Below are positions 25,717 through 34,267 of a stretch of DNA of 35,480 nt, piece by piece. The stretch is taken from positions 1-35,480 of the forward strand of contig SHBR01000015.1 of the NCBI GenBank assembly GCA_004212795.1. Direction: 5' to 3'. Under the pieces are notes generated by a model that saw only the letters and a list, made by a program, of their open reading frames with translations, was not told where the DNA came from and made no database searches. Each line of letters starts with the position of its first letter. The stretch's first letter is position 1. The position numbers and the translations under genes were made by a program. The DNA is from Candidatus Thioglobus sp. (GTDB taxonomy: Bacteria; Pseudomonadota; Gammaproteobacteria; Arenicellales; UBA868).

Positions 25717-27131
25717 GTCTCTCGAGCCCACAACTGCTTGGTTAGTACGCCTACTCGGGACTCAATGGCTTCCATCGCATCCAGAATCAAATCCTCCCGA
25801 AAGCGCCGACCGATAATCTGAACCCCAGCGGGGCGGCCTGCAATCATGCCAATTGGCGTGACGCCCGCAGGCAAACTCACCCAATTGATTCCTGTGCTGT
25901 AAATCGCAGAGTCAAATAGCGCTCGTGTTCCTTCTAAGCTTTTTGCATCACAGTCCCAGTCAGGCGTCGGTTGAAGAAAATATGGCGATAGCAGTAACGG
26001 CGTATCTTCCAGAAACTGGTTCCACTTTCGGGTCATGGCGGTGCGATTTTTTATACCAACCTGATATTCAGCTGGTTTTGCGACCTGTCCCATCTCGAAG
26101 TACCACTCGAAAATCTGCTGAATCTTTTCACTGCCATGGGCTTTTGCGGACGGCATTAGGAAGGCCTCTAATTCTGCGCCCAAATAGGTAAACCACGCAC
26201 TCGCCGCATCATCAATTGAGGGTGGAGTCACCGCCTCCACCCGGTAACCCGCATCGGAAAGGTAACCTGCAGCTTTGTCGATTGACTCAATGATGTCAGG
26301 ATGCACTGGGTGACCGTAAGACTCTGTCGTCACCCCGACCCGGATTGGCTTGCTTACTTCAGGCCAATCATCAAACGCGACTGGCATCCAAAAAGGATCG
26401 CGTGCATCTGCTCCCGACATCACTTTAAGCGACAACCGTACATCCCGAACTTCGCGACAAATAGGCCCTTGCACAGAAATTAACTGCGACAGTAGTCCGC
26501 GTTCCTCAAGCGCCGATGGCAAAAAAGCGGGGACTCTGCCAAACGTAGGTTTCACCGTCGAAAGGCCACAGTTAAAGGACGGACACCGAAGTGATCCACC
26601 AATATCATTCCCATGATGGATAGCGCCAAACCCTGCTGCGGCTGCAGCAGACGCGCCGCCCGAGGACCCACCAGGGCTCGCCTGATCATCCCACGGATTA
26701 AGCGTTCTGCCATATAGCGGGTTATCCGTTGTCAAACGCATTGAGAGCTCTGGCGTATTGGTTCGCCCCATGATAATTGCGCCAGATTTTTTAAGATTGG
26801 AAACAACAGGCGAATCATCCGACGCGATGACTTCTGCCAACGCGGGGAGTCCATTCGGCGTTGGCTGTCCTTTGACATCAACATTTGATTTGATTGTGAC
26901 CGGTACCCCATGAAGCGGTCCAACATCCTCACCATCCGCGATCTGTCGATCGGCTTCATGCGCTTGAGCAAATGCCTCCTCAGTCAGATCAAGCACAATG
27001 GCATTAAGACGTGGATTTTCCGTTTTTATTCGTTCTGCAACAGAATCCACAACCGCTTCGGCGGTGAAATGCTTTCCCTTGATTCCAGCAGCGGTCTCGC
27101 AGGCACTTAAACGCCAAAGGTCATTACTCAT
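25713..27131 (-). CDS. Amidase signature-family hydrolase
   Basis: This 472-residue amidase has the Ser-cisSer-Lys triad: Lys81 (VTIKSN), Ser156 (GGSSGG, 154-159) and Ser180 (GNDIGGSLR). The Gly/Ser-rich core and length are normal for the family, which includes fatty-acid and aryl amide hydrolases and GatA. The absence of gatB/gatC and of GatA-specific context makes GatA unlikely; a broad amide or nitrile-pathway hydrolase is more likely. No signal peptide is seen, so it should be cytosolic. The ATG at 27131 is the only plausible start. It converges on the cupin gene. Confidence 0.9.
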   Translation of the reverse strand: MSNDLWRLSACETAAGIKGKHFTAEAVVDSVAERIKTENPRLNAIVLDLTEEAFAQAHEADRQIADGEDVGPLHGVPVTIKSNVDVKGQPTPNGLPALAEVIASDDSPVVSNLKKSGAIIMGRTNTPELSMRLTTDNPLYGRTLNPWDDQASPGGSSGGASAAAAAGFGAIHHGNDIGGSLRCPSFNCGLSTVKPTFGRVPAFLPSALEERGLLSQLISVQGPICREVRDVRLSLKVMSGADARDPFWMPVAFDDWPEVSKPIRVGVTTESYGHPVHPDIIESIDKAAGYLSDAGYRVEAVTPPSIDDAASAWFTYLGAELEAFLMPSAKAHGSEKIQQIFEWYFEMGQVAKPAEYQVGIKNRTAMTRKWNQFLEDTPLLLSPYFLQPTPDWDCDAKSLEGTRALFDSAIYSTGINWVSLPAGVTPIGMIAGRPAGVQIIGRRFREDLILDAMEAIESRVGVLTKQLWARET

Positions 27132-27486
27132 GCTTTTAGTCCCAACCGTAAATTGAATATCTTATTATGCGACTTTTAATCAAACGCTTCGAAAAAAATA
27201 ATTTGCTAACGAAGTCTTTAGTAAAACGCGTATTTCATAACTCGCTTGCAACGTTCACCAATTAATTCTGTAAATCTTGACTGATTAAAACCTCCAGATT
27301 CAGTGGTATTTTTATTCGGCTTACGCCGTAAGTCTTGATGCGAGCTCCGATCTGTTTATAAAATTAAGTTACATTTTGGTAACACGAACTTGATGTTTGT
27401 ATCTTGCACTTTGACTTTAAGTCAGCGACTATAACGATGCATCAAATAATTAAATCAATAAAAACGAATAAGAAAGGAGATTAATA
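27132..27486. promoter_or_regulatory. Divergent AT-rich promoter region upstream of DsrE-like gene
   Basis: This 355-base AT-rich gap between divergent genes contains a perfect inverted repeat TGACTT-T-AAGTCA (27412-27424), directly followed by TATAAC (27430-27435) as a possible -10. A TTGACT lies only 13 bases and TTGCAC 20 bases before it, both off the normal 17. A dyad at that place suggests a regulator-binding site or an activator-dependent promoter for the plus-strand gene. No open reading frame is convincing here. Confidence 0.45.
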
Positions 27487-27972
27487 ATGAAGTTTCTAAA
27501 ATTCTTAAGTGCCTCAATGTTAGCGGGTGCGGTGTTATTAGGATTTTCTTCGCCCAGCATTGCAGATGGCCACGGTTATGGCAAACAAACAGTCGTTTAT
27601 CACGTGAACTACTATGATGCGAAACGCCAAACTGGCGCACTGCGGAATATTCAGAATCATATTAATGCAACGGGTGCCGAAAACCTTGACCTTAGAGTCG
27701 TGATGCATGGCAACGGTCTTTCACTGCTTTTAGAGCCGGATCAAGTGGCTAACACTAAAATGAAATCAGGCAGTGCCAATGACGATATGACCGCGCGAAT
27801 CGCAAATCTCAAAAATCAGGGCGTAACGTTCAAAATATGCGCGAACACGCTGAAAGGCAGAAAAGTCGAGCTTGATTATCTTTATGATGCAGATGAAAGC
27901 GATATCGTCCCGAGCGGGGTTGCCGAGATCGCACATTTACAAAATCAGGGTTTTGCGTATTTAAGACCTTAA
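27487..27972 (+). CDS. Exported DsrE-like protein
   Basis: This 161-residue protein has a classic signal peptide (MKFLKFLSASMLAGAVLLGF, likely cut near ADGHG). The mature DsrE/DsrF-like domain includes QTVVYHVNYYDAKRQTGALRNIQNHI, an LRVVMHGNGLSLLL strand and a single cysteine in VTFKICANTL, the position used for sulfur transfer in DsrE-type proteins. A periplasmic sulfur-carrier or redox role is inferred only. The ribosome binding site AAGGAG lies at ideal spacing to ATG 27487, and a strong terminator follows, so this looks like a well-expressed single-gene transcript. No dsr or sox genes are nearby. Confidence 0.88.
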   Translation: MKFLKFLSASMLAGAVLLGFSSPSIADGHGYGKQTVVYHVNYYDAKRQTGALRNIQNHINATGAENLDLRVVMHGNGLSLLLEPDQVANTKMKSGSANDDMTARIANLKNQGVTFKICANTLKGRKVELDYLYDADESDIVPSGVAEIAHLQNQGFAYLRP

Positions 27973-27990
27973 GTCGAATTCAAAATAACG

Positions 27991-28029
27991 AAAGCCCCCA
28001 AACGCAAACGCGTTTCGGGGCTTTTTTTT
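27991..28029 (+). terminator. Rho-independent terminator of DsrE-like gene
   Basis: The outer stem AAAGCCCC/GGGGCTTT and an inner stem AAACGC/GCGTTT around a 4-base loop form a long hairpin followed by eight T. It is a strong plus-strand terminator that probably also acts in part against aceK transcripts from the other side. Confidence 0.9.
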
Positions 28030-28057
28030 AAGAAAGGGTTGCTGCAAACAGGACATA

Positions 28058-29818
28058 TTAAAGACGACAGCTATCAGGATAAACCTGGATCTGCGGAACC
28101 ATACCCTCTCGGAGCTCTTCCTGAATTCTTTCCCAGTAGTCCACACGAGTCAGATCCCCATGTTTCATTCGAAATAAATTCCGAAGTTTTGGATCCGAGA
28201 TCCTCAGCCCCCACTCAATTTCCTCCGGCAAGAAAATAACTCCATCTTCAAAATACCAATCCGGAATATCCTCTTCGCCATCATCCCGCTCGGAATTACT
28301 CCGAATTTTCACCTCTGTAAATGCTTCAAGTGCATCATAGTCAAAGAGATAAACCCGTGTGTGACTGCCAACACCATAGTTGCGTCCATCCAGATCGCGA
28401 TTAAAAATGTTTCCGGCAGCATTGTTTTTAATACAGTAACCCAAACTGATCACTGCGCGCTCACAGTCCTCAGGCGATGCGTGCTCTAAAAAAACCGGCA
28501 AAGGAATCATTTTTCGCTGAACAATCAGATGATGAAAAAACACTTGGTCGTCACGTAATGAAACCGCTTCACCCGCCGCATCAAGCATCTCATTGAGCAA
28601 CTCCCGGGCAAAATATTTCTTTGGCAGCGTCACGTTGTAATAAATAACATTATCCAGCATGCTTCCTGTGCGGTTGATATCATGCACCTGTCGGTACTTC
28701 TCCAATACGGCTGGAACCCCTTCAAAATCGCCCCATTTATAGTTTTCTGTCGGGTGGTCCCTAATCACTTTAAGGTTATAGACAGACCCTTGAGCCTGAA
28801 ACCCGATTGCAACCGTTCCTGGAAACCCGACAGCAGTATCCAAAAGGGCATTACCTGAAGCCAGTTCTTGAGCCAACTCCTCCATTACCGCGACTTTGCC
28901 AAAGTGATTAAACCCGACAGAAGAGTAGTGAAGGCCAAGCGGACGCTTGGGCATAATGCGATGAAGAAATCGGGCGAGCTCGTGATAGTACTCATTAGTG
29001 ACAATAAAGTTTGCGCGCGTCGTGCTAAAAAGATTATGCGCTTCGCGTTCGTCGCTCAAAACCGCATCAATGTAGATCCCGGCATCATCGTTTAAAAGCG
29101 CGAGAATCAGCGGTAATACAGCCTGTCCTTTCAATCGAATTCGGCCGACAATATAAACCCCGCGATTTCGAAAAAACCCGCCTTTGATAGCGTCCACCCC
29201 GACTACTTGATCGAGTATGCCTCGCTCCAAAAGCTGCTGATTAATGCGCGCCTGTGTTCTGTCAATATCCCCAGTCTCATCTCGAAATGGAATACTAAAA
29301 TCGGCGACTGAAAGTATTTCCTGAATCAGGCTACCATCAATTGTTGATACCGTTCGACACAACATCGCATCACGATCATGATCAGACTCCACTTCCACAT
29401 TGACCAGGTAATCAACCGGATTCCACTCATCGAGGAACACAACACGGCGAACAGAATGCAGGAATGCCAACGCAAGATCGGCCTCATAACGCCCCGAAAC
29501 CGACTCGCGGTAGTAAAGCTCCAACTGATCCCATAACCCATCTGCGTTGACCGCTTTTGGATACTGCTCAGGCAATGCCCCCGCCAGCGCATACATCTGC
29601 TTGCTGTACAGAACTAGACGATTATGGCTATTCTCAATTGACTGCTTAAAGTTGCTCGTCTCAAAAGCTAATTTGGCTTTTGCAGGAATCTCGCAAAAGT
29701 CTTCATAAAAATCATCGAAGACTCCCAATATCCAATTCGAAAGAATCGAGGCGCATCGATCAGTGTCCGTTGCCAGTAACAACAGATCACGATCAGTCGG
29801 TGTAAGTTCGTGCGCCAT
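28058..29818 (-). CDS. aceK: Isocitrate dehydrogenase kinase/phosphatase
   Basis: AceK is a bifunctional cytosolic enzyme that phosphorylates and dephosphorylates isocitrate dehydrogenase, switching carbon into the glyoxylate bypass. The 586 residues match the family (E. coli AceK has 578) and are recognisable throughout. The regulatory half has FDDFYEDFCEIPAKAKLAFE and FFRNRGVYIVGRI; the kinase half has Lys350 (YNLKVIRD), NNAAGNIF with Asp475 and Asn480, and FDYD at 492-495. Where E. coli has IFPGDM before the catalytic Asp, this protein has IFNRDL, a local change. It is not next to aceA/aceB or icd. The ATG at 29818 follows the formyl-folate gene by 42 bases on the same strand, so read-through is possible. 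The 3' end meets the DsrE terminator. Confidence 0.95.
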   Translation of the reverse strand: MAHELTPTDRDLLLLATDTDRCASILSNWILGVFDDFYEDFCEIPAKAKLAFETSNFKQSIENSHNRLVLYSKQMYALAGALPEQYPKAVNADGLWDQLELYYRESVSGRYEADLALAFLHSVRRVVFLDEWNPVDYLVNVEVESDHDRDAMLCRTVSTIDGSLIQEILSVADFSIPFRDETGDIDRTQARINQQLLERGILDQVVGVDAIKGGFFRNRGVYIVGRIRLKGQAVLPLILALLNDDAGIYIDAVLSDEREAHNLFSTTRANFIVTNEYYHELARFLHRIMPKRPLGLHYSSVGFNHFGKVAVMEELAQELASGNALLDTAVGFPGTVAIGFQAQGSVYNLKVIRDHPTENYKWGDFEGVPAVLEKYRQVHDINRTGSMLDNVIYYNVTLPKKYFARELLNEMLDAAGEAVSLRDDQVFFHHLIVQRKMIPLPVFLEHASPEDCERAVISLGYCIKNNAAGNIFNRDLDGRNYGVGSHTRVYLFDYDALEAFTEVKIRSNSERDDGEEDIPDWYFEDGVIFLPEEIEWGLRISDPKLRNLFRMKHGDLTRVDYWERIQEELREGMVPQIQVYPDSCRL

Positions 29819-29860
29819 TTAATGCGGCCTAAACCCATGCGGACCCATCAGTCGTCAAAC

Positions 29861-30778
29861 TCAGCTGGCACCCAGCAGATCCCCAACACTCGCGGTAAGT
29901 TGTCCAGGAAAATCTGCTGCAGACAATTTTGCGCCGCTTTCGATCTTAACCCGACTGACCAAAATTGATCCGCCATCACCTGCGATCGTCATTCCGGTTT
30001 CATCAATAGAGGTTACGGTCCCCGGTGTCGCCCCGGTTACCCCTACTCTAATACTGTCGAGGATAACTAGTTTTTGACCTGACAGCGTTGTCCACGCACC
30101 CGGCTGTGGATTGGCACCGCGAATCATGTTGTAGACCGAATCCACAGGCTGATGCCAATCGATCTTGACATCTTCAGCGCGACACCAGCCTTCATACGTG
30201 CCACCCGAGGGGTCTTGCTCAATGCGAGGCGCAGTGCCCTGTCGAACCAGGTCCACTGCTTCGCACATGCTAGCAACACCCATTGGAAACAAGTGATTGA
30301 AGTAAAGCGACCCCAACGTATCATCCGGTGCAATCGCAACGTCTTTTTGCAAGAGAATCGGTCCGGTATCCAACCCGTCATCCGGCCAGAAAATTGAAAG
30401 CCCTGTTTTTGTTTCACCGAAAATGATGGGCCAGTTGATAGAGCTTGGCCCCTTATGCAACGGCAACAGCGAAGGATGATATTGAATAGAACCTAATCGG
30501 GGTGCATTCAGGGCAGATTCAGGAACCATCAGCGTCACATAGGCCATCACACAGAGATCTGCGCCAAGGTCTTTCATTTCCGCGACCACCGATTCGTCCT
30601 TGTACGTCTTCGGTTGAAAGAGTGGCAGACCCTGCTCTTGGGCGTAGGCTTTCAAAGGATCTGTGCGGCTGCCGCTGTCAGGTGCGCAATAAACCGCACA
30701 GATATCCTCTCCGCGCTCAAGTAACGCTTCGAGAACAGATTTTCCAAATGCCTGTTGGCCATGAACGATAAGCTTCAT
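29861..30778 (-). CDS. 10-formyltetrahydrofolate hydrolase-like formyltransferase
   Basis: This 305-residue protein resembles the N-terminal hydrolase domain of 10-formyltetrahydrofolate dehydrogenase (ALDH1L) rather than typical Fmt. The folate-binding catalytic core has His101 (YHPSLLP), Asn114 (INW) and Asp137 (DDGLDTG), the counterparts of His106 and Asp142 in the vertebrate enzyme. The C-terminal oligosaccharide-binding-like domain starts near 200 (WHQPVDSVYNMIRG). No carrier or aldehyde dehydrogenase domain follows, so it would release formate from 10-formyl-THF or pass formyl groups to another acceptor. AAAGGAAAA precedes the ATG at 30778. A strong terminator lies only about 17 bases upstream of this start. 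A role linked to the neighbouring ThDP enzyme is inferred. Confidence 0.88.
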   Translation of the reverse strand: MKLIVHGQQAFGKSVLEALLERGEDICAVYCAPDSGSRTDPLKAYAQEQGLPLFQPKTYKDESVVAEMKDLGADLCVMAYVTLMVPESALNAPRLGSIQYHPSLLPLHKGPSSINWPIIFGETKTGLSIFWPDDGLDTGPILLQKDVAIAPDDTLGSLYFNHLFPMGVASMCEAVDLVRQGTAPRIEQDPSGGTYEGWCRAEDVKIDWHQPVDSVYNMIRGANPQPGAWTTLSGQKLVILDSIRVGVTGATPGTVTSIDETGMTIAGDGGSILVSRVKIESGAKLSAADFPGQLTASVGDLLGAS

Positions 30779-30795
30779 AATGTTTTCCTTTGCGT

Positions 30796-30834
30796 AAAAA
30801 AAGGCCAGAGCTCAACTCACGCCAAGCCCCGGCC
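30796..30834 (-). terminator. Rho-independent terminator before the formyl-folate gene
   Basis: On the minus strand, GGCCGGGGCT and AGCTCTGGCC pair as a 10-base-pair stem (two G-T pairs) around a 12-base loop, followed by seven T. It ends just above the ribosome binding site of the formyl-folate gene, so only read-through or a downstream promoter would express that gene. An attenuator is possible. Confidence 0.8.
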
Positions 30835-30860
30835 GATATCCCTGACATATTGAGCGCGGG

Positions 30861-32603
30861 CTACTTATACATTGTCTGCGCTTTGGTACCCGGTGCGTAC
30901 TCGGTTGGATCGACCCAGATATTAATGACCGCTGATTTACCTGTGCCCTGTACTGCCTCCCTGGCACGCTGCAGCGCAGGCGCGATTTCTCCCGCTTCAG
31001 TTACCTCTTCACCATAACCCCCCAACATTTCACCAAACTTTGAAAAAGGCACATCCCCGAGTAGATTTCCAGTATCACCGCGGTCTTCACCGTATTTCGT
31101 TATCTGGCCAAAACGAATCTGGTTCATCGCTGAATTATTGCCGATCACTGCAATATAAGGCGCGCCAAATCGATTAGCGGTTTCCATATCAAAAGCCGTC
31201 ATACCAAATGACCCATCACCGTAATAGCACAGTATTTCCTTGTTGGGATGAACAAGCTTACTGGCCAGGGCAAAGCCTGTGCCCACACCAAGAGAGCCGA
31301 GTGCGCCGGGGTCCATCCAATTGCCCGGTGATCGCGGCTGCACGGCCTGGGCGCTGATCGTAACAACATCACCGCCATCCCCAATGTAGACCGTATCTTC
31401 GGTTAAGAATTCGTTCAACTCCCAGGCAACTCGGTATGGGGAGATGGGACTCTTGTCGGTTGTAAACAACGGCATCAGCTTTTCTGTTTTTGCTTGTTCG
31501 ACCGAACGCAATTTAGCCATCCAGTCCTGTCGCGCTGTCGCGCCATTGTCACCGCTCGTCGTGGTCGCAGCGAGAACACTGCTCAGCACGGCACCTGGAT
31601 GACCCACAATACCAAGAGAGATATCGCGGTTCTTACCGACCGTGCGGTAATCCATATCAATCTGCACAACCGTTGCTTCCGCGCGCAATCGTTTTCCATA
31701 ACCCATACGAAAATCGAACGGCGTACCGACGATAATAATGAGATCAGCCTCCTTAAAGGCATCACCCCGGGTGCGATGAAAATGATGTGGATCACCCGGT
31801 GGCAGAACGCCTCGAGCCGCCCCATTAAAATAAGCCGGAACATTCAACGCTCGAACAAGCTCAATTGCTTCTTGATGACTGCGCGAAGACCAGACCTGGG
31901 TACCGAGCAGCATCGCCGGTTTTTTTGACTTCACAATGAGTTCAGCCAGTTTGTCGATATCGGCAGGGTCGCCGATACTGTTTATCGACGAGCGGTAATG
32001 GCCTGCTTGAGGAACGATCGCCTGATCGATAGAAACCTCGCGATCAAGAATATCGCGCGGAATCTCCAGATAAGCAGGGCCAGGCGCACCTGCGAAACAT
32101 TCCCTTGCTGCCATCGAGATCATGTCGGCTACCCGCTCTGTTGAGCGCACGCCAGCCGAGAATTTAGTAATGGGTGCCATCATGTCAACATGGGGCAAGT
32201 CCTGGAGCGACCCCATCTTGTGCTGTGTCAGGGCGCCTTGCCCACCAATATGGAGCACCGGGCTTTCCGATCGAAACGCGGTGGCCATCCCGGTCATTGC
32301 ATTTGTACAGCCCGGACCAGCCGTTGTAACAACACAACCCAATCGACCGGTCTGGCGGGCGTAACCGTCTGCAGCGTGAGCCGCCGTCTGCTCATGGCGA
32401 ACGTCGACTATTCGAATCCCTTCGTCCAAACATCCGTCGTAGATGTCGATGATATGTCCACCGCACAGGGTGAAAATAGTATCAACGCCTTCCTGCTTGA
32501 GCGCTTTTGCGACCAAATGCCCACCGGAAATCACATCTCCGGATTTGTCTTTTTGTGCAAGTGTATCGCTCGCGGTATCAACTCTCTCTTTTTTCGCACT
32601 CAT
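30861..32603 (-). CDS. ThDP-dependent acetolactate-synthase/oxalyl-CoA-decarboxylase-like enzyme
   Basis: The protein has 580 residues with the three-domain ThDP (thiamine diphosphate) enzyme layout. The N-terminal pyrimidine-binding domain holds Glu71 (DVRHEQTAAHAADGYAR), a central domain follows, and the C-terminal diphosphate-binding domain has the GDG-to-NN motif (GDG 462-464, Asn489/490). It looks like the IlvG/Rv1820 and 2-hydroxyacyl-CoA lyase/oxalyl-CoA decarboxylase branch rather than a true biosynthetic acetolactate synthase: no small regulatory subunit gene is near, and its neighbours are a carboxylate transporter and a formyl-folate enzyme. Such enzymes cleave a C-C bond next to a carbonyl and may release formyl-CoA. 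The first 24 residues form an extra hydrophilic leader. AGAGGA lies upstream of the ATG at 32603, and a terminator follows its stop. Confidence 0.88.
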   Translation of the reverse strand: MSAKKERVDTASDTLAQKDKSGDVISGGHLVAKALKQEGVDTIFTLCGGHIIDIYDGCLDEGIRIVDVRHEQTAAHAADGYARQTGRLGCVVTTAGPGCTNAMTGMATAFRSESPVLHIGGQGALTQHKMGSLQDLPHVDMMAPITKFSAGVRSTERVADMISMAARECFAGAPGPAYLEIPRDILDREVSIDQAIVPQAGHYRSSINSIGDPADIDKLAELIVKSKKPAMLLGTQVWSSRSHQEAIELVRALNVPAYFNGAARGVLPPGDPHHFHRTRGDAFKEADLIIIVGTPFDFRMGYGKRLRAEATVVQIDMDYRTVGKNRDISLGIVGHPGAVLSSVLAATTTSGDNGATARQDWMAKLRSVEQAKTEKLMPLFTTDKSPISPYRVAWELNEFLTEDTVYIGDGGDVVTISAQAVQPRSPGNWMDPGALGSLGVGTGFALASKLVHPNKEILCYYGDGSFGMTAFDMETANRFGAPYIAVIGNNSAMNQIRFGQITKYGEDRGDTGNLLGDVPFSKFGEMLGGYGEEVTEAGEIAPALQRAREAVQGTGKSAVINIWVDPTEYAPGTKAQTMYK

Positions 32604-32686
32604 ACTCGTTAGTCCTCTTACTCATCGATAAAATTTCGAGAGTTTTATTCTAACGCTTAATAGTCTTCGTTTTTTAACGCGTCGGC

Positions 32687-32698
32687 TACATCGATGTA
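32687..32698. promoter_or_regulatory. Perfect 12-base palindrome upstream of ThDP gene
   Basis: TACATCGATGTA is a perfect palindrome in the 116-base gap between tctA and the ThDP gene, 84 bases above the ThDP start. It is a plausible operator for a dimeric regulator, but only one copy is seen and no promoter elements could be fixed. Confidence 0.35.
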
Positions 32699-32719
32699 CC
32701 AACCACGTTAAAGCTGAAA

Positions 32720-34243
32720 TTAGAGTGTGGATCTATTAGCAAGCTTACGGCGGTAATTCGACCAAACAGGATACAGCATCAGCATTACTGCGATGACGAT
32801 ACACCCAAGCGATATTGGGTGCTCTGAGATACTAATAAATGTGGTTACATCGCCCTGACTTCCGATCAACGACTGGCGCATGGATCGTTCGGCTAACGGA
32901 CCAAGCACAATGGCAAGTACTGCAGGCGCCACAGGATAATTGAGTTTTCGCAAAAGATAACCGCCAAGACCTAACGCCAGCATCAGCCAAACATCAAACA
33001 TTCGGTCCGTCGTCGCGAACACCCCGACAAAGCAAAGAATAAAAATGATCGGGGTCAGGATCGTAAACGGCATTGCCAAGACCCGAACAAACAACGGAAT
33101 GAGCGCAAGATTTAACGCAACCGTCACGAAGTTCGCGACATACATCGACCCGATTAACCCCCAAACAAAATCCGGGTTGTTGGCAAACAACAATGGCCCG
33201 GGGCGCAGTCCCCATATGATCATACCGCCGAGGAGAATCGCCGTTGTGGGCGAACCCGGTATGCCAAGCGTAATCATGGGCAGCATTGAGCCTGTTGATG
33301 CCGCATTATTCGCAGCCTCTGGTGCGGCAACACCCGCAATGTTGCCCTTACCAAAAGAGTCCGGATCTTTCGAGAAAGTCTTAGCCAGCCCATAGGCCAT
33401 CAGCGAGGCTGGCGTCGCGCCTGCTGCCGGCAACGTCCCCACAAAAAATCCTAAAGCGGAGCCGAGCGACGTGGTCGGCAGGTAAGCTTTAATTTGCCCA
33501 AGATGTTTCTTGAACTCGGCCCAGGTGGTCTTCACGTAGTCAAGCTTGACCTTGCCACCCGTCTGTTCAAGTGTCCAGAGCATTTCTCCGATGCCGTATA
33601 TCCCAATCGCCAGCACCAGAAAACCAATGCCTCTCTGGAATTCGACTAAGTCAAAGAAAATCAATCGGGGTTTGCCCGAGATAATATCGAAGCCGACGGC
33701 TGCCATGACAAGGCCCAAAAGAATCGAGAAAATTGTTTTGGGAATATCATCTCCACCGAGGCCAATAAAAGTTGCAAACGCCAGAATCATTAACGCAAAT
33801 TCTTCCTGCGGACCAAATTTCAGCGCGACCTCGGCCAGCGGCGGAGCAAAAAGAGTGAATAGGATGATGGAAATCGTTCCACCGATGAAAGAGGCGATAG
33901 CCGCTGCCATCATCGCTTGATTCGCTTTTCCTTTTTGTGCCATCGGTCGACCATCAAAAACGGTCGCCACTGCCGTAGAAGCACCTGGAATACCCAGCGT
34001 AATTGAACTAATGGCACCCCCATACATCGCGCCGTAATAAAGAGCCGCTAAAAAGATAATAGCCGCCGTTGGCGGGACCAGAAAAGTGACGGGCAACAAA
34101 ATAGCAACGCCATTCACCGAGCCCAGGCCCGGCATCGCACCGATAAATAATCCTGCCATACAGCCCGCAAGAATCATGGCAAAATTTAAAGGCTCGAACG
34201 ACTGAAGTAGCCCAGCCGCCAGTAGATCTGCGATTTCAACCAT
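32720..34243 (-). CDS. tctA: Tripartite tricarboxylate transporter large permease TctA
   Basis: This is the 507-residue large membrane subunit of a TTT-family secondary transporter, which carries the substrate across the inner membrane after delivery by the TctC binding protein. About twelve hydrophobic segments are visible. The duplicated signatures are FIGAMPGLGSVNGVAILLP with ITLGIPGASTAVATVFDG in the first half, and FFVGTLPAAGATPASLMAYGLAK with ITLGIPGSPTTAILLGGM in the second. The start is ATG 34243, 24 bases after tctB. The transported carboxylate is unknown; the adjacent ThDP and formyl-folate enzymes suggest a C2-C3 oxo- or hydroxy-acid, but this is inference. Confidence 0.95.
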   Translation of the reverse strand: MVEIADLLAAGLLQSFEPLNFAMILAGCMAGLFIGAMPGLGSVNGVAILLPVTFLVPPTAAIIFLAALYYGAMYGGAISSITLGIPGASTAVATVFDGRPMAQKGKANQAMMAAAIASFIGGTISIILFTLFAPPLAEVALKFGPQEEFALMILAFATFIGLGGDDIPKTIFSILLGLVMAAVGFDIISGKPRLIFFDLVEFQRGIGFLVLAIGIYGIGEMLWTLEQTGGKVKLDYVKTTWAEFKKHLGQIKAYLPTTSLGSALGFFVGTLPAAGATPASLMAYGLAKTFSKDPDSFGKGNIAGVAAPEAANNAASTGSMLPMITLGIPGSPTTAILLGGMIIWGLRPGPLLFANNPDFVWGLIGSMYVANFVTVALNLALIPLFVRVLAMPFTILTPIIFILCFVGVFATTDRMFDVWLMLALGLGGYLLRKLNYPVAPAVLAIVLGPLAERSMRQSLIGSQGDVTTFISISEHPISLGCIVIAVMLMLYPVWSNYRRKLANRSTL

Positions 34244-34267
34244 GTCCTGTTCTTACCTGTCCAATGC

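Noticed and set aside
25713-27131. GatA subunit of the amidotransferase.
   Set aside because: The amidase triad is shared by the whole family; no gatC or gatB neighbours occur, so the specific name is not supported.
30779-30860. A tetrahydrofolate riboswitch before the formyl-folate gene.
   Set aside because: The 82-base gap is almost filled by the terminator and is too short for a known folate aptamer; no matching conserved core was recognised.
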